The notes under the pieces were generated by a model, which saw only the letters and a list, made by a program, of their open reading frames with translations, made no database searches and was not told where the DNA came from. A DNA stretch of 6,299 nt from an uncultured Paracoccaceae bacterium. Its GTDB lineage: Bacteria; Pseudomonadota; Alphaproteobacteria; Rhodobacterales; Rhodobacteraceae. The stretch's first letter is position 1. The number at the start of each line of letters is the position of its first letter. Made by a program: the position numbers and the translations under genes. Shown here piece by piece: positions 1 to 6,176 of the stretch. The stretch lies in NCBI GenBank assembly GCA_913054485.1, contig CAJXHQ010000195.1, forward strand, positions 1-6,299. The letters are read 5' to 3'.

Positions 1-2750
1 TTATCGACGCGGAAGGCACCGGGCGGGAAGCAGCCCTGCTCACGGCTGTAGGAGCGGTCCCAGTCCTTGACCAGGTCCTCCATCGTATGCGGAGCGTGTT
101 TCAGCGGGTTGTTCTCCGCGTCGATATCACCCGCTTCCACGGCCGCGATCTCTTCGCGGATCGACAGCATCGCCTCGATGAACCGGTCCAGTTCGGCCTT
201 GGTTTCCGACTCGGTCGGCTCCACCATCAGGGTTCCGGCCACCGGCCAGGACATGGTCGGCGCGTGGAACCCGCTGTCGATCAGGCGTTTGGCGACGTCA
301 TCAACCGTGATCCCGGCGCTCTCCGCATAAGGGCGGGTATCCAGAATGCACTCATGCGCCACCCGGCCGGTCGGCCCTTTGTAGAGCACGCCGTAAGCCC
401 CTTCGAGCCGCTTGGCGATGTAGTTGGCATTGAGGATCGCCACTTTAGTGGCCTGAGTCAGACCCGCGCCGCCCATCATCAGGCAATAGGCCCAGGTGAT
501 GGTCAGGATCGAGGCAGAGCCATAGGGCGCCGCGGACACCGGCCCTTCTTCGCCGCCCAGTTCCGGGTGGCCCGGCAGATGCGGGGTCAGATGGGATTTC
601 ACCCCAATCGGGCCCATGCCGGGGCCGCCGCCGCCATGCGGGATGGCAAAGGTCTTGTGCAGGTTCAGGTGGCTGACATCGCCGCCCAGATCACCGGGAC
701 GGCTGAGGCCGACCATGGCGTTCATGTTGGCGCCATCAATGTAGACCTGGCCGCCGAACTCATGGGTGATATCGCAGACCTGGTGCACGGTCTCCTCGAA
801 CACGCCGTGGGTCGACGGGTAGGTGATCATGCAGCCCGCCAGGTTGTCGGCATGTTTTTCAGCCTTGGCGCGGAAATCCTCCAGGTCGATATCGCCGTTT
901 TCGGCCGATTTCACCGGCACGACCTTCCAGCCCACCATCTGGGCCGAGGCCGGGTTGGTGCCATGCGCCGACATCGGGATCAGGCAGATATCGCGGTGCC
1001 CCTGCCCCTGCGCCTTGTGGAAGGCGGCAATGGTCAGAAGGCCGGCATATTCGCCCTGCGCGCCCGAGTTGGGCTGCATCGAGATCGCATCATAGCCGGT
1101 GATCTGGCACAGTTTCTCCGACAGGTCCGTGACGATTTCCGCATAGCCCTGCACCTGTTCCGCCGGGGCAAAGGGGTGGATATGGGCAAACTCCGGCCAG
1201 CTGAGCGGCATCATCTCGGCGGCCGCGTTCAGCTTCATCGTGCACGACCCCAGCGGGATCATTGCCCGGTCCAGCGCCAGGTCCCGGTCCGACAGGCGGC
1301 GCATGTAGCGCATCATCTCGGTCTCGGCCCGGTTCATATGGAAAATCGGGTGGGTCAGGTATTCGCTGCGCCGGTGCATGTTTTCCGGCACGCGGTATTC
1401 ATGGGTGAAATCGTCGTTCTTGCGCTCGATCCCGAAGGCGCGCCAGACCCGCTCGATGCTGCGCGGACGGGTGCTTTCATCGATGCTGATGCCAACCCGG
1501 CGCTCGCCGACGCGGCGCAGGTTGATGCCCTCGTCGCGGGCCGATTTCAGCACGGCCGACTGCAGCGGGCCGACGTCGACGGTGATGGTGTCAAAGAAGC
1601 TCTGAGGATCGACTTTAAAGCCGCCCTCTTCCAGCCCGTTGGCCAGCCGCACGGTCTTGCGGTGGATACGCTGCGCGATGGCCTTCAGGCCCTTGGGCCC
1701 ATGGAACACCGCATACATCGAGGCCATCACCGCCAGCAGCGCCTGCGCGGTGCAGACGTTCGAGGTGGCCTTCTCGCGGCGGATATGCTGCTCGCGGGTT
1801 TGCAGCGACAGGCGGTAGGCCTTGTTGCCGTGACTGTCGATGGAGACCCCAACGATGCGCCCCGGCATAGCGCGCTTATAGGCGTCCTTGGTGGCCATGT
1901 AAGCGGCATGCGGGCCGCCGTAGCCCATCGGCACGCCGAACCGCTGGGTAGAGCCGACGGCAATATCCGCGCCCATCGCGCCCGGCTCTTTCAGCAGGGT
2001 CAGCGACAGCGGATCAGCGGCGACGATGCCGATCGCCTTGGCGCCATGCAGCTTGGCGATGTGGTCCGTGAAGTCGCGCACATGGCCGTAGGTACCGGGA
2101 TACTGGAAGATCGCGCCGAAGACCTTGTCGGCCTCCATCTTGTCGGGATTGCCGACAATCACTTCGATACCCAGCGGCAGGGCGCGGGTCTTGATGACGG
2201 CGATGTTCTGCGGGTGGCAGTCGCGGTCGACAAAGAAGGCCTTGGCCTTGGACTTCGCAACCCGCTGCGCCATTGTCATCGCTTCGGCGCAGGCGGTGGA
2301 TTCATCCAAAAGCGAGGCGTTGGCGATCTCAAGGCCCGTCAGGTCGCTGACCATAGTCTGGAAATTCAGCAGCGCCTCAAGGCGGCCCTGCGAGATCTCC
2401 GGCTGATAGGGCGTATAGGCCGTGTACCAGGCCGGATTTTCCAGGATGTTGCGCTGGATCGCGGGCGGCGTCACGGTGCCGTGGTAGCCCTGCCCGATCA
2501 GCGAGGTCATCAGCTGGTTCTTCGACGCCACCTGCCGCATGGTGAACAGAAGCTGACGTTCGGACAGCGGGCGGCCGAAGTCCAGCTCCTTGGCCTGCCG
2601 GATCGAGGCTGGAACGGTGTCGTCGATCAGCGCATCCAGGCTTTCGGCGCCGACAACCTCCAGCATCGCGTCCATCTCGTCCGGGGATGGGCCGATATGG
2701 CGGCGGTTGGCAAAATCATAGGGCAGGTATTCTGTGGGTTCGAAGGGCAT
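1..2750 (-). CDS. gcvP: Glycine dehydrogenase (decarboxylating), P protein of glycine cleavage; C-terminus cut by window edge
   Basis: PLP enzyme that decarboxylates glycine and passes the aminomethyl group to the lipoyl arm of GcvH; cytoplasmic. The ATG at 2750 opens a frame beginning [20 protein letters not shown], typical of GcvP. It stays open for 916 codons to base 3 with no stop, against a usual length near 950-960, so about 30-40 C-terminal residues lie outside the window. Landmarks are in frame throughout: [11 protein letters not shown] from residue 275, [11 protein letters not shown] from 498, and the PLP-lysine motif [14 protein letters not shown] with K699. The gene is therefore the single-chain type carrying both homologous halves, and I see no frameshift. 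A strong Shine-Dalgarno, GAGGAGG at 2763-2757, sits 6 nt before the ATG and fixes the start. It is last in the gcvT-gcvH-gcvP order, 112 nt after gcvH. Identification is very secure. Confidence 0.98.
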   Translation of the reverse strand, partial: MPFEPTEYLPYDFANRRHIGPSPDEMDAMLEVVGAESLDALIDDTVPASIRQAKELDFGRPLSERQLLFTMRQVASKNQLMTSLIGQGYHGTVTPPAIQRNILENPAWYTAYTPYQPEISQGRLEALLNFQTMVSDLTGLEIANASLLDESTACAEAMTMAQRVAKSKAKAFFVDRDCHPQNIAVIKTRALPLGIEVIVGNPDKMEADKVFGAIFQYPGTYGHVRDFTDHIAKLHGAKAIGIVAADPLSLTLLKEPGAMGADIAVGSTQRFGVPMGYGGPHAAYMATKDAYKRAMPGRIVGVSIDSHGNKAYRLSLQTREQHIRREKATSNVCTAQALLAVMASMYAVFHGPKGLKAIAQRIHRKTVRLANGLEEGGFKVDPQSFFDTITVDVGPLQSAVLKSARDEGINLRRVGERRVGISIDESTRPRSIERVWRAFGIERKNDDFTHEYRVPENMHRRSEYLTHPIFHMNRAETEMMRYMRRLSDRDLALDRAMIPLGSCTMKLNAAAEMMPLSWPEFAHIHPFAPAEQVQGYAEIVTDLSEKLCQITGYDAISMQPNSGAQGEYAGLLTIAAFHKAQGQGHRDICLIPMSAHGTNPASAQMVGWKVVPVKSAENGDIDLEDFRAKAEKHADNLAGCMITYPSTHGVFEETVHQVCDITHEFGGQVYIDGANMNAMVGLSRPGDLGGDVSHLNLHKTFAIPHGGGGPGMGPIGVKSHLTPHLPGHPELGGEEGPVSAAPYGSASILTITWAYCLMMGGAGLTQATKVAILNANYIAKRLEGAYGVLYKGPTGRVAHECILDTRPYAESAGITVDDVAKRLIDSGFHAPTMSWPVAGTLMVEPTESETKAELDRFIEAMLSIREEIAAVEAGDIDAENNPLKHAPHTMEDLVKDWDRSYSREQGCFPPGAFRVD

Positions 2751-2828
2751 GCGCGGCCTCCTCAGCGGTCATGACATCAGGCAACAGACCTTAGTGCGGG
2801 CCGGCCCGTTGCAGGTGGGGCATTGAGA

Positions 2829-2854
2829 AACCCGCCGGTTTTGCGCGGCGGGTT
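2829..2854 (-). terminator. Intercistronic hairpin between gcvH and gcvP (weak terminator or attenuator)
   Basis: Read on the minus strand, AACCCGCC (2854-2847) pairs perfectly with GGCGGGTT (2836-2829), and one further C-G pair closes an 8-nt loop. Only a short T run (TTT, then CTC) follows. The hairpin starts 8 nt after the gcvH stop codon. It has the shape of an alphaproteobacterial rho-independent terminator with a poor U tract. Partial termination or mRNA 3'-end protection is more likely than a full stop, since gcvP follows and no clear promoter for it is visible. Confidence 0.6.
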
Positions 2855-2862
2855 CGATAGGA

Positions 2863-3222
2863 TCATCCGATGAAGTCCTTGTAGGCGGCTTCTTCCATAT
2901 AGTCGTCCATCTGGGACAGGTCGGCGGGCTTGATCTTGAAGAACCAGGCCGCGCCCTGCGCGTCGTCGTTCACCTTGCCCGGCTCATCCGCCAGCGCTTC
3001 GTTCACTTCGACAATCTCGCCGTCCAGCGGCGCCAGGATGTCCGAGGCCGCTTTCACGGATTCGATCACCACGATTTCGTCGTCCTTGGTGACCTCGGTG
3101 CCAGCTTCCGGCAGCACCACAAAGACAACATCGCCCATCTGTTCAGCCGCGTGTTCGGTGATGCCCACCACAATCAGGTCGCCCTCGGGCAGCAGCCATT
3201 CATGCTCTTCGGTAAATTTCAT
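2863..3222 (-). CDS. gcvH: Glycine cleavage system H protein (lipoyl carrier)
   Basis: Small lipoylated shuttle protein that carries the aminomethyl intermediate from GcvP to GcvT and then the reduced dithiol to dihydrolipoamide dehydrogenase. The frame is 119 residues, shorter than the roughly 125-130 common in the family but covering the whole domain. It starts [10 protein letters not shown], followed by [19 protein letters not shown] at about residues 20-38. The lipoylation site is in [12 protein letters not shown], with K57 as the modified lysine, and the C-terminal half has the usual AWFFKIKP segment near 92-99. The start is supported by AGGGA at 3235-3231, 8 nt before the ATG. It lies 30 nt after gcvT and is surely co-transcribed with it. 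A hairpin follows its stop codon. No missing residues or anomalies were seen. Confidence 0.98.
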   Translation of the reverse strand: MKFTEEHEWLLPEGDLIVVGITEHAAEQMGDVVFVVLPEAGTEVTKDDEIVVIESVKAASDILAPLDGEIVEVNEALADEPGKVNDDAQGAAWFFKIKPADLSQMDDYMEEAAYKDFIG

Positions 3223-3252
3223 GTGTTTTATCCCTATCTGATGCGGGTTAGT

Positions 3253-4377
3253 TCAGCGTTTGAAGTTGGCTGCCACGAAAGGCAGCGGCGTGACGGTGAC
3301 GGGCTGGCGTTTGCCGCGCAGCTCGCCGTAAAGGGTGGTGCCGGCTTCGGCCATCTCTGCCGGGACATAGCCCATGGCGACCGGTCCGCCCACTGTCGGG
3401 CCAAAGCCGCCCGACGTGATCCTGCCGATGGCTGCGCCGCCTTCCGCCGAGGCGAAAAGCTCGACACCTTCGCGCATGGGCGCGCGGCCGCCGGGTGTCA
3501 GCCCGACACGCAGGCGCGGGGCGCCGTTCTCGATGTGGTCAAAGATGGCCTCGGCGCCGGGGAAGCCGCCGGCGCGCTCACCGCCGGGCTTGCGCACCTT
3601 CTGCATCGCCCAGCCCAGATTGCCCTCAACCGGCGTGGTGCCCGCGTCAATGTCATGGCCATAGAGGCACATGCCGCCTTCCAGGCGCAGGCTGTCGCGC
3701 GCGCCGAGGCCGATGGCTTCCACATCCTCATGGGTCAGCAGGCGGCGGGCAAATGCCTCGGCCTGATCTGCGGGCACCGAAATCTCGTAGCCGTCCTCGC
3801 CGGTGTAGCCGGAGCGGGAGACCCAAAGCTCCACACCGTCAGCGTCCAAAGTGGCCACATCCATGAAGGTCATTGCGGCAGCGCCGGGCGCAATCGCTTG
3901 CAACACCGCTTCGGCGGCAGGCCCTTGCAGCGCCAGCAGCGCGCGGTCAGTAATGGGGGTGACGGTGACAGACGGTTCAAGCGTCGCCGTCATGCGGGCG
4001 ATGTCGGCCTCCTTGCAGGCGGCGTTGACCACAACAAAGATATGATCGCCGCGATTGGCGAACATCAGATCATCCTCGATGCCGCCCTGATCATTGGTGA
4101 AAAGGCCATAGCGCTGGCGGCCTTCCTTCAGGCCCAGCACATTGACCGGCATCAGCGTCTCGAAGGTAAGTGCTGCGGCCTCATAGCTGTCGCCCTTCAG
4201 GATCACCTGGCCCATGTGGCTGACATCAAACAACCCGGCCTTGGCGCGGGTGTGCTTGTGTTCGCTCATGATGCCCAGCGGATATTGCACCGGCATCGCG
4301 TAGCCCGCGAAGGGGACCATTTTGCCGCCCAGCTCCACATGCAAATCATAGAGCGGTGTGTGCTTCATATCAGACAT
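3253..4377 (-). CDS. gcvT: Aminomethyltransferase, T protein of glycine cleavage
   Basis: Takes the aminomethyl group from lipoylated GcvH and gives it to tetrahydrofolate, forming 5,10-methylene-THF and releasing ammonia. The protein is 374 residues, near the family norm. It starts MSDMKHTPLYDLHVELG and continues through FAGYAMPVQYP (23-33), LFDVSHMGQ (49-57), and the EDDL segment at 101-104. D102/D103 in EDDL correspond to the region of the folate-binding catalytic aspartate. The family signatures RSGYTGEDGYEIS (188-200), ARDSLRLEGGMCLYG (226-240) and TSGGFGPTVGGPVAMGYV (321-338) follow. I chose the ATG at 4377 over an in-frame TTG at 4395 because GGGAC lies 7 nt before it and family proteins begin near MSDMKHTPLY. 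First gene of the gcvT-gcvH-gcvP operon, directly downstream of a glycine riboswitch. Confidence 0.98.
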   Translation of the reverse strand: MSDMKHTPLYDLHVELGGKMVPFAGYAMPVQYPLGIMSEHKHTRAKAGLFDVSHMGQVILKGDSYEAAALTFETLMPVNVLGLKEGRQRYGLFTNDQGGIEDDLMFANRGDHIFVVVNAACKEADIARMTATLEPSVTVTPITDRALLALQGPAAEAVLQAIAPGAAAMTFMDVATLDADGVELWVSRSGYTGEDGYEISVPADQAEAFARRLLTHEDVEAIGLGARDSLRLEGGMCLYGHDIDAGTTPVEGNLGWAMQKVRKPGGERAGGFPGAEAIFDHIENGAPRLRVGLTPGGRAPMREGVELFASAEGGAAIGRITSGGFGPTVGGPVAMGYVPAEMAEAGTTLYGELRGKRQPVTVTPLPFVAANFKR

Positions 4378-4384
4378 TGCGTCC

Positions 4385-4389
4385 GTCCC
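4385..4389 (-). promoter_or_regulatory. Shine-Dalgarno of gcvT (decides the start)
   Basis: GGGAC at 4389-4385 is 7 nt before the ATG at 4377. No comparable purine run precedes the in-frame TTG at 4395 or the ATG at 4368, so this site decides the start. It is also the element that a translational expression platform of the riboswitch would have to mask. Confidence 0.55.
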
Positions 4390-4431
4390 GTCCAAAGGCC
4401 GGCCCGCTCGCTGTTCTGAGGCGTGGGTCGC

Positions 4432-4475
4432 GGCATCAAATTTGCGCGCGGCATACGCCCGCGCGATCCGATGCC
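4432..4475 (-). promoter_or_regulatory. Expression-platform hairpin of the glycine riboswitch
   Basis: Immediately 3' of aptamer II, minus-strand GGCATC (4475-4470) pairs with GATGCC (4437-4432), and inside it CGCGCGG (4465-4459) pairs with CCGCGCG (4451-4445). The result is a long two-tier hairpin with a 7-nt apical loop and an asymmetric internal loop containing CAAATTT. There is no U run after it, so it does not look like an intrinsic terminator. It ends 54 nt before the gcvT start. The role as platform is inferred from position and stability. Whether it acts on termination, Rho access or translation cannot be decided from sequence. Confidence 0.5.
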
Positions 4476-4477
4476 CC

Positions 4478-4660
4478 CTCTGTCCTTTCGCCTGAGATCG
4501 TTATCCCTTCGGCGGGCGCGGAAAAATGCGCCTCTCTCCAGAGTGTTACATGCGCAGCGGTCCTGAAGCCTGAGAGTTTCCGGGGCGGTTGCTCCTTCGG
4601 CACGGCGCGGCGGCCTGAGGTTGCCCCCCGAATCCGCGTTACCGGTTCTCCCGTATGCGC
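4478..4660 (-). promoter_or_regulatory. Tandem glycine riboswitch (two aptamers) in the gcvT leader
   Basis: Two glycine-binding aptamers in series on the minus strand. Aptamer I (about 4660-4552) shows GGGAGA (4652-4647), GCCGAAGGAGCAA (4601-4589), CTCTCAGGC (4576-4568) and AGGACCG. Its P1 can form from CGG/CCG plus GCGC (4660-4657) with GCGC (4555-4552). Aptamer II (about 4543-4478) shows CTCTGGAGAG, a GGCGC/GCGCC arm (4532-4528 with 4519-4515), GCCGAAGGGATAA (4513-4501), ATCTCAGGC (4498-4490) and AAAGGACAGAGG (4488-4477). Its P1 is CTCTG with CAGAG (4482-4478). A linker of about 8 nt joins the two. These blocks are the conserved glycine riboswitch core. Aptamer I has a much longer variable arm (about 45 nt, 4646-4602) than aptamer II (about 20 nt). 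In other bacteria such elements upstream of gcvT switch the operon on with glycine, and I expect the same here. Confidence 0.96.
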
Positions 4661-4666
4661 GGGCAT

Positions 4667-4695
4667 ACTGTAACCCGCTGAAAAGTGACGCACAA
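4667..4695 (-). promoter_or_regulatory. Candidate promoter of the gcvTHP operon
   Basis: On the minus strand, TTGTGC (4695-4690) and TACAGT (4672-4667) are separated by exactly 17 nt. Matches to sigma-70 consensus are 3 of 6 and 4 of 6, with the TTG core common in alphaproteobacterial -35 boxes. The predicted start of transcription, about 4660, coincides with the 5' edge of riboswitch aptamer I, which is independent support. The promoter lies in the 73-nt gap behind the transporter gene. Confidence 0.55.
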
Positions 4696-4698
4696 GGG

Positions 4699-4710
4699 GT
4701 CATAAATGAC
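4699..4710. promoter_or_regulatory. Palindrome just upstream of the gcv -35 box (candidate operator)
   Basis: GTCAT-AA-ATGAC is a perfect 5-2-5 inverted repeat ending 3 bp upstream of the proposed -35 box. TGACGC also occurs twice in direct orientation, at 4686-4691 and 4707-4712, 21 bp apart, which is two helical turns. Position suggests a regulator site for the gcv promoter. No specific regulator can be named, and a small mRNA hairpin behind the transporter gene is the alternative reading. Confidence 0.3.
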
Positions 4711-4733
4711 GCTTATGGATCATTCCGGATGTT

Positions 4734-5612
4734 TTATGCTGTTTTTTGCCCGGCTGCGGCGGAGGGCTGCCGGATGGCCAGCGCTGCAAATCCGGAGAAG
4801 GCAATCAGGGCCAGCCCGGCCAGCGATACCTCATCCGGCCAATCGCCGAACACCAGCCCGCCAAGGCAGGCCGCCGAGATCAGCTGCGTATAGACCAGCG
4901 GCGCGATCAGGCTGGCTTCGGCCCGCCGGTTCGCCACCACCAGAAGGTAGTTTCCGGCCGCTGACCCCAGCGCCGACAGCAAGATCAGCAGCAGGATCCC
5001 GGCGCTGAACTGCGGCATCTGCGCCGAAAGCCCCGCCGGGGTCAGCAGCGCCGTGCCCGTCAGCAGCTGCGAGATCAGCAGGAAGCGGGGGCGGAAGCGG
5101 CGGGCCACGCTGCGGGTGAGCACCAGGAAGCCGCCGTAAAGCCCTCCCGAGGCAAGCGCGAACCCCATGCCCGGAGTGAAGCCGAACCCGGGTTTGACCA
5201 CCAGCATGACCCCAAGAAAGCCCAGCGCCATCAGGGCGCAGCGCCCGGCCGAAGGGCGCTCGCCCAGAATAATCACTGCCAGCACAAAAGCCACGACCGG
5301 GCCAACGAAGAAGGCACCGAAGACATTCGCCATCGGCTCGGTCTTCAGCGCGGTCAGAATGCAGGAAATCGCACCTGCGATCACAACTGCGCGCAGCAGC
5401 ACCGGCCAGCAGGCAAAAAACCGCAGCTCCGCGCGGGAAATGCCGCTGAACGGCAGCAGGATCAGCGCGCCCAGCGCAAAACGCGACCAGGCCACAAACA
5501 GCGGCGCCGCGCCACCCTCCGTCAGAAGCTTGCCCGCGGTGTCGCCGATCACGATGAAGGTGACCGCCGTGAAAACAAGTGCCGCTATCCGGAAAAGGTC
5601 AGGCAGCCGCAT
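4734..5612 (-). CDS. DMT superfamily transporter, EamA family
   Basis: Inner-membrane protein of 292 residues, the usual length for a two-EamA-domain permease. Hydrophobic segments suggest ten helices, at about 8-30, 36-55, 68-88, 94-116, 122-140, 147-166, 176-196, 203-226, 233-255 and 262-281. The first half ends helix 4 with the familiar ILGERPSAG (115-123), and the second half has YTQLISAACLGGLVFGDWP near 241-259, the equivalent spot in domain 2. Members move small metabolites, mainly amino acids, nucleobases or related compounds; the substrate here cannot be read from sequence. The ATG at 5612 has GAAGG 6 nt upstream. It lies 33 nt downstream of the small exported protein gene, so co-transcription is likely, and 73 nt upstream of the riboswitch with no clear terminator between. 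Family assignment is firm, function open. Confidence 0.9.
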   Translation of the reverse strand: MRLPDLFRIAALVFTAVTFIVIGDTAGKLLTEGGAAPLFVAWSRFALGALILLPFSGISRAELRFFACWPVLLRAVVIAGAISCILTALKTEPMANVFGAFFVGPVVAFVLAVIILGERPSAGRCALMALGFLGVMLVVKPGFGFTPGMGFALASGGLYGGFLVLTRSVARRFRPRFLLISQLLTGTALLTPAGLSAQMPQFSAGILLLILLSALGSAAGNYLLVVANRRAEASLIAPLVYTQLISAACLGGLVFGDWPDEVSLAGLALIAFSGFAALAIRQPSAAAGQKTA

Positions 5613-5645
5613 AGGAGGCCTTCATTCGCCCTCGCAAAGGCGGCC

Positions 5646-5993
5646 TCAGGGCGTCATCACCCAGACGCCATCGGCGTTCTTGCAGCGGCGGGTGCGGATT
5701 TGCACCGCGCGGGCATTGGCACTGGCCGATTGCGCCTCGTGCAGCAGCGAGGCGCAATTGCCCTCGAACTTCTCCAATGTCACGGTGCCCTTGGCGCCGG
5801 TTTCCGCATTGGCCCACTGCGCCCTGGCACCGGCCTGCGGCGATCCGCGCTCATACAGCGTGGCGGCGTAATTCCCCATCATGTCGAAATCCTCCGGCGT
5901 AAGGCCGGAGCTTGCCAGCATCCGCGACAGCGGCTGGGCGGAAACGGATGTGGCCATGAGGGCCGCGGCAATGGCGCAAATCAGCTTGTTCAT
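5646..5993 (-). CDS. Small exported protein, possibly related to 17 kDa surface-antigen domains
   Basis: A 115-residue protein with a clear Sec signal peptide: MNKL, a hydrophobic core to about residue 15, and the cleavage site SVSA|Q after residue 19. The mature part is about 96 residues with only two cysteines, C80 and C104, so one disulphide is plausible. The tail pattern W60-x-N-x-x-T-G-x-x-G, then C80, C104 and DGVWV (108-112) resembles the C-terminal domain of rickettsial 17 kDa surface antigen-like proteins. This is recall of a pattern, not a search result. There is no lipobox cysteine after the signal peptide, so it is probably a soluble periplasmic protein. The start at 5993 is chosen because the signal peptide begins there and GGGGG sits 5 nt upstream. 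The frame stays open to 6215, but that extension would bury the signal peptide. Function unknown. Confidence 0.8.
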   Translation of the reverse strand: MNKLICAIAAALMATSVSAQPLSRMLASSGLTPEDFDMMGNYAATLYERGSPQAGARAQWANAETGAKGTVTLEKFEGNCASLLHEAQSASANARAVQIRTRRCKNADGVWVMTP

Positions 5994-6001
5994 CAATACC
6001 C

Positions 6002-6028
6002 CCGAAAAACTCGGCCGCAGGCTGCGGC
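6002..6028 (-). terminator. Terminator-like hairpin in the leader of the small exported protein gene
   Basis: Minus-strand GCCGCA (6028-6023) pairs perfectly with TGCGGC (6019-6014) around a 3-nt loop. CGAG and five Ts (6009-6005) follow. A second possible stem, CCGA (6014-6011) with TCGG (6005-6002), shares bases with the first and reaches the GGGGG ribosome site at 6003-5999. It lies only 9 nt before the start codon, so it could attenuate transcription or mask ribosome binding. It may also be chance in GC-rich DNA. Confidence 0.35.
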
Positions 6029-6037
6029 TGCACCAGC

Positions 6038-6065
6038 GATATAATACTGGGCTGCCCATGTCCAA
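6038..6065 (-). promoter_or_regulatory. Candidate promoter of the small exported protein and transporter genes
   Basis: TTGGAC (6065-6060) and TATATC (6043-6038) on the minus strand are 16 nt apart, each matching 4 of 6 consensus bases. Predicted transcription starts near 6031, just before the leader hairpin, and would cover the 5993-5646 gene and the downstream EamA transporter. No better candidate is seen in the divergent intergenic region. Confidence 0.35.
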
Positions 6066-6120
6066 ATCATCTGCAGCGATATTCAAATTATTACGAACAA
6101 TCCATTCGCCCCGCGACCGG

Positions 6121-6149
6121 TTGGACCATTGCACCGCCCAGCGCATATT
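6121..6149 (+). promoter_or_regulatory. Candidate promoter of the divergent ureidoglycine aminohydrolase gene
   Basis: TTGGAC (6121-6126) and CATATT (6144-6149) are 17 nt apart on the plus strand, each matching 4 of 6 consensus bases. The predicted start near 6156 leaves a leader of about 20 nt before the ATG at 6177. An AT-rich block of about 40 bp (6064-6105), unusual in this GC-rich window, lies upstream and could hold a regulator site. Confidence 0.4.
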
Positions 6150-6176
6150 CGCAGCAGCATTTTCGAGAGGACCCAG

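Noticed and set aside
1..3. TAA on the minus strand at the left edge, looking like the gcvP stop
   Set aside because: It is out of frame. gcvP codon 916 (Asp) occupies bases 5-3 and the next codon begins at base 2, so the gene continues outside the window.
87..2774. 895-codon open frame on the plus strand
   Set aside because: It is antisense to gcvP over nearly its whole length. The translation is low-complexity, rich in H, R, G and A, with no domain, as expected from the complement of a GC-rich gene.
4378..4395. Six-codon N-terminal extension of gcvT from a TTG
   Set aside because: It needs a TTG start with no ribosome site. The ATG at 4377 has GGGAC 7 nt upstream and matches the family N-terminus.
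3151..4419. 422-codon open frame on the plus strand
   Set aside because: It covers the complement of gcvT and part of gcvH, with the same shadow composition and no recognisable motif.
4699..4733. Intrinsic terminator for the transporter gene
   Set aside because: The only symmetric element, GTCATTTATGAC, makes a 4-5 bp stem with no T run after it, so it is better read as a DNA site or chance.
5599..5625. Eight-codon reading frame overlapping the transporter start
   Set aside because: The ATG at 5625 ends at a TGA inside the transporter gene, but its ribosome-site spacing is too short and nothing else supports coding or coupling.
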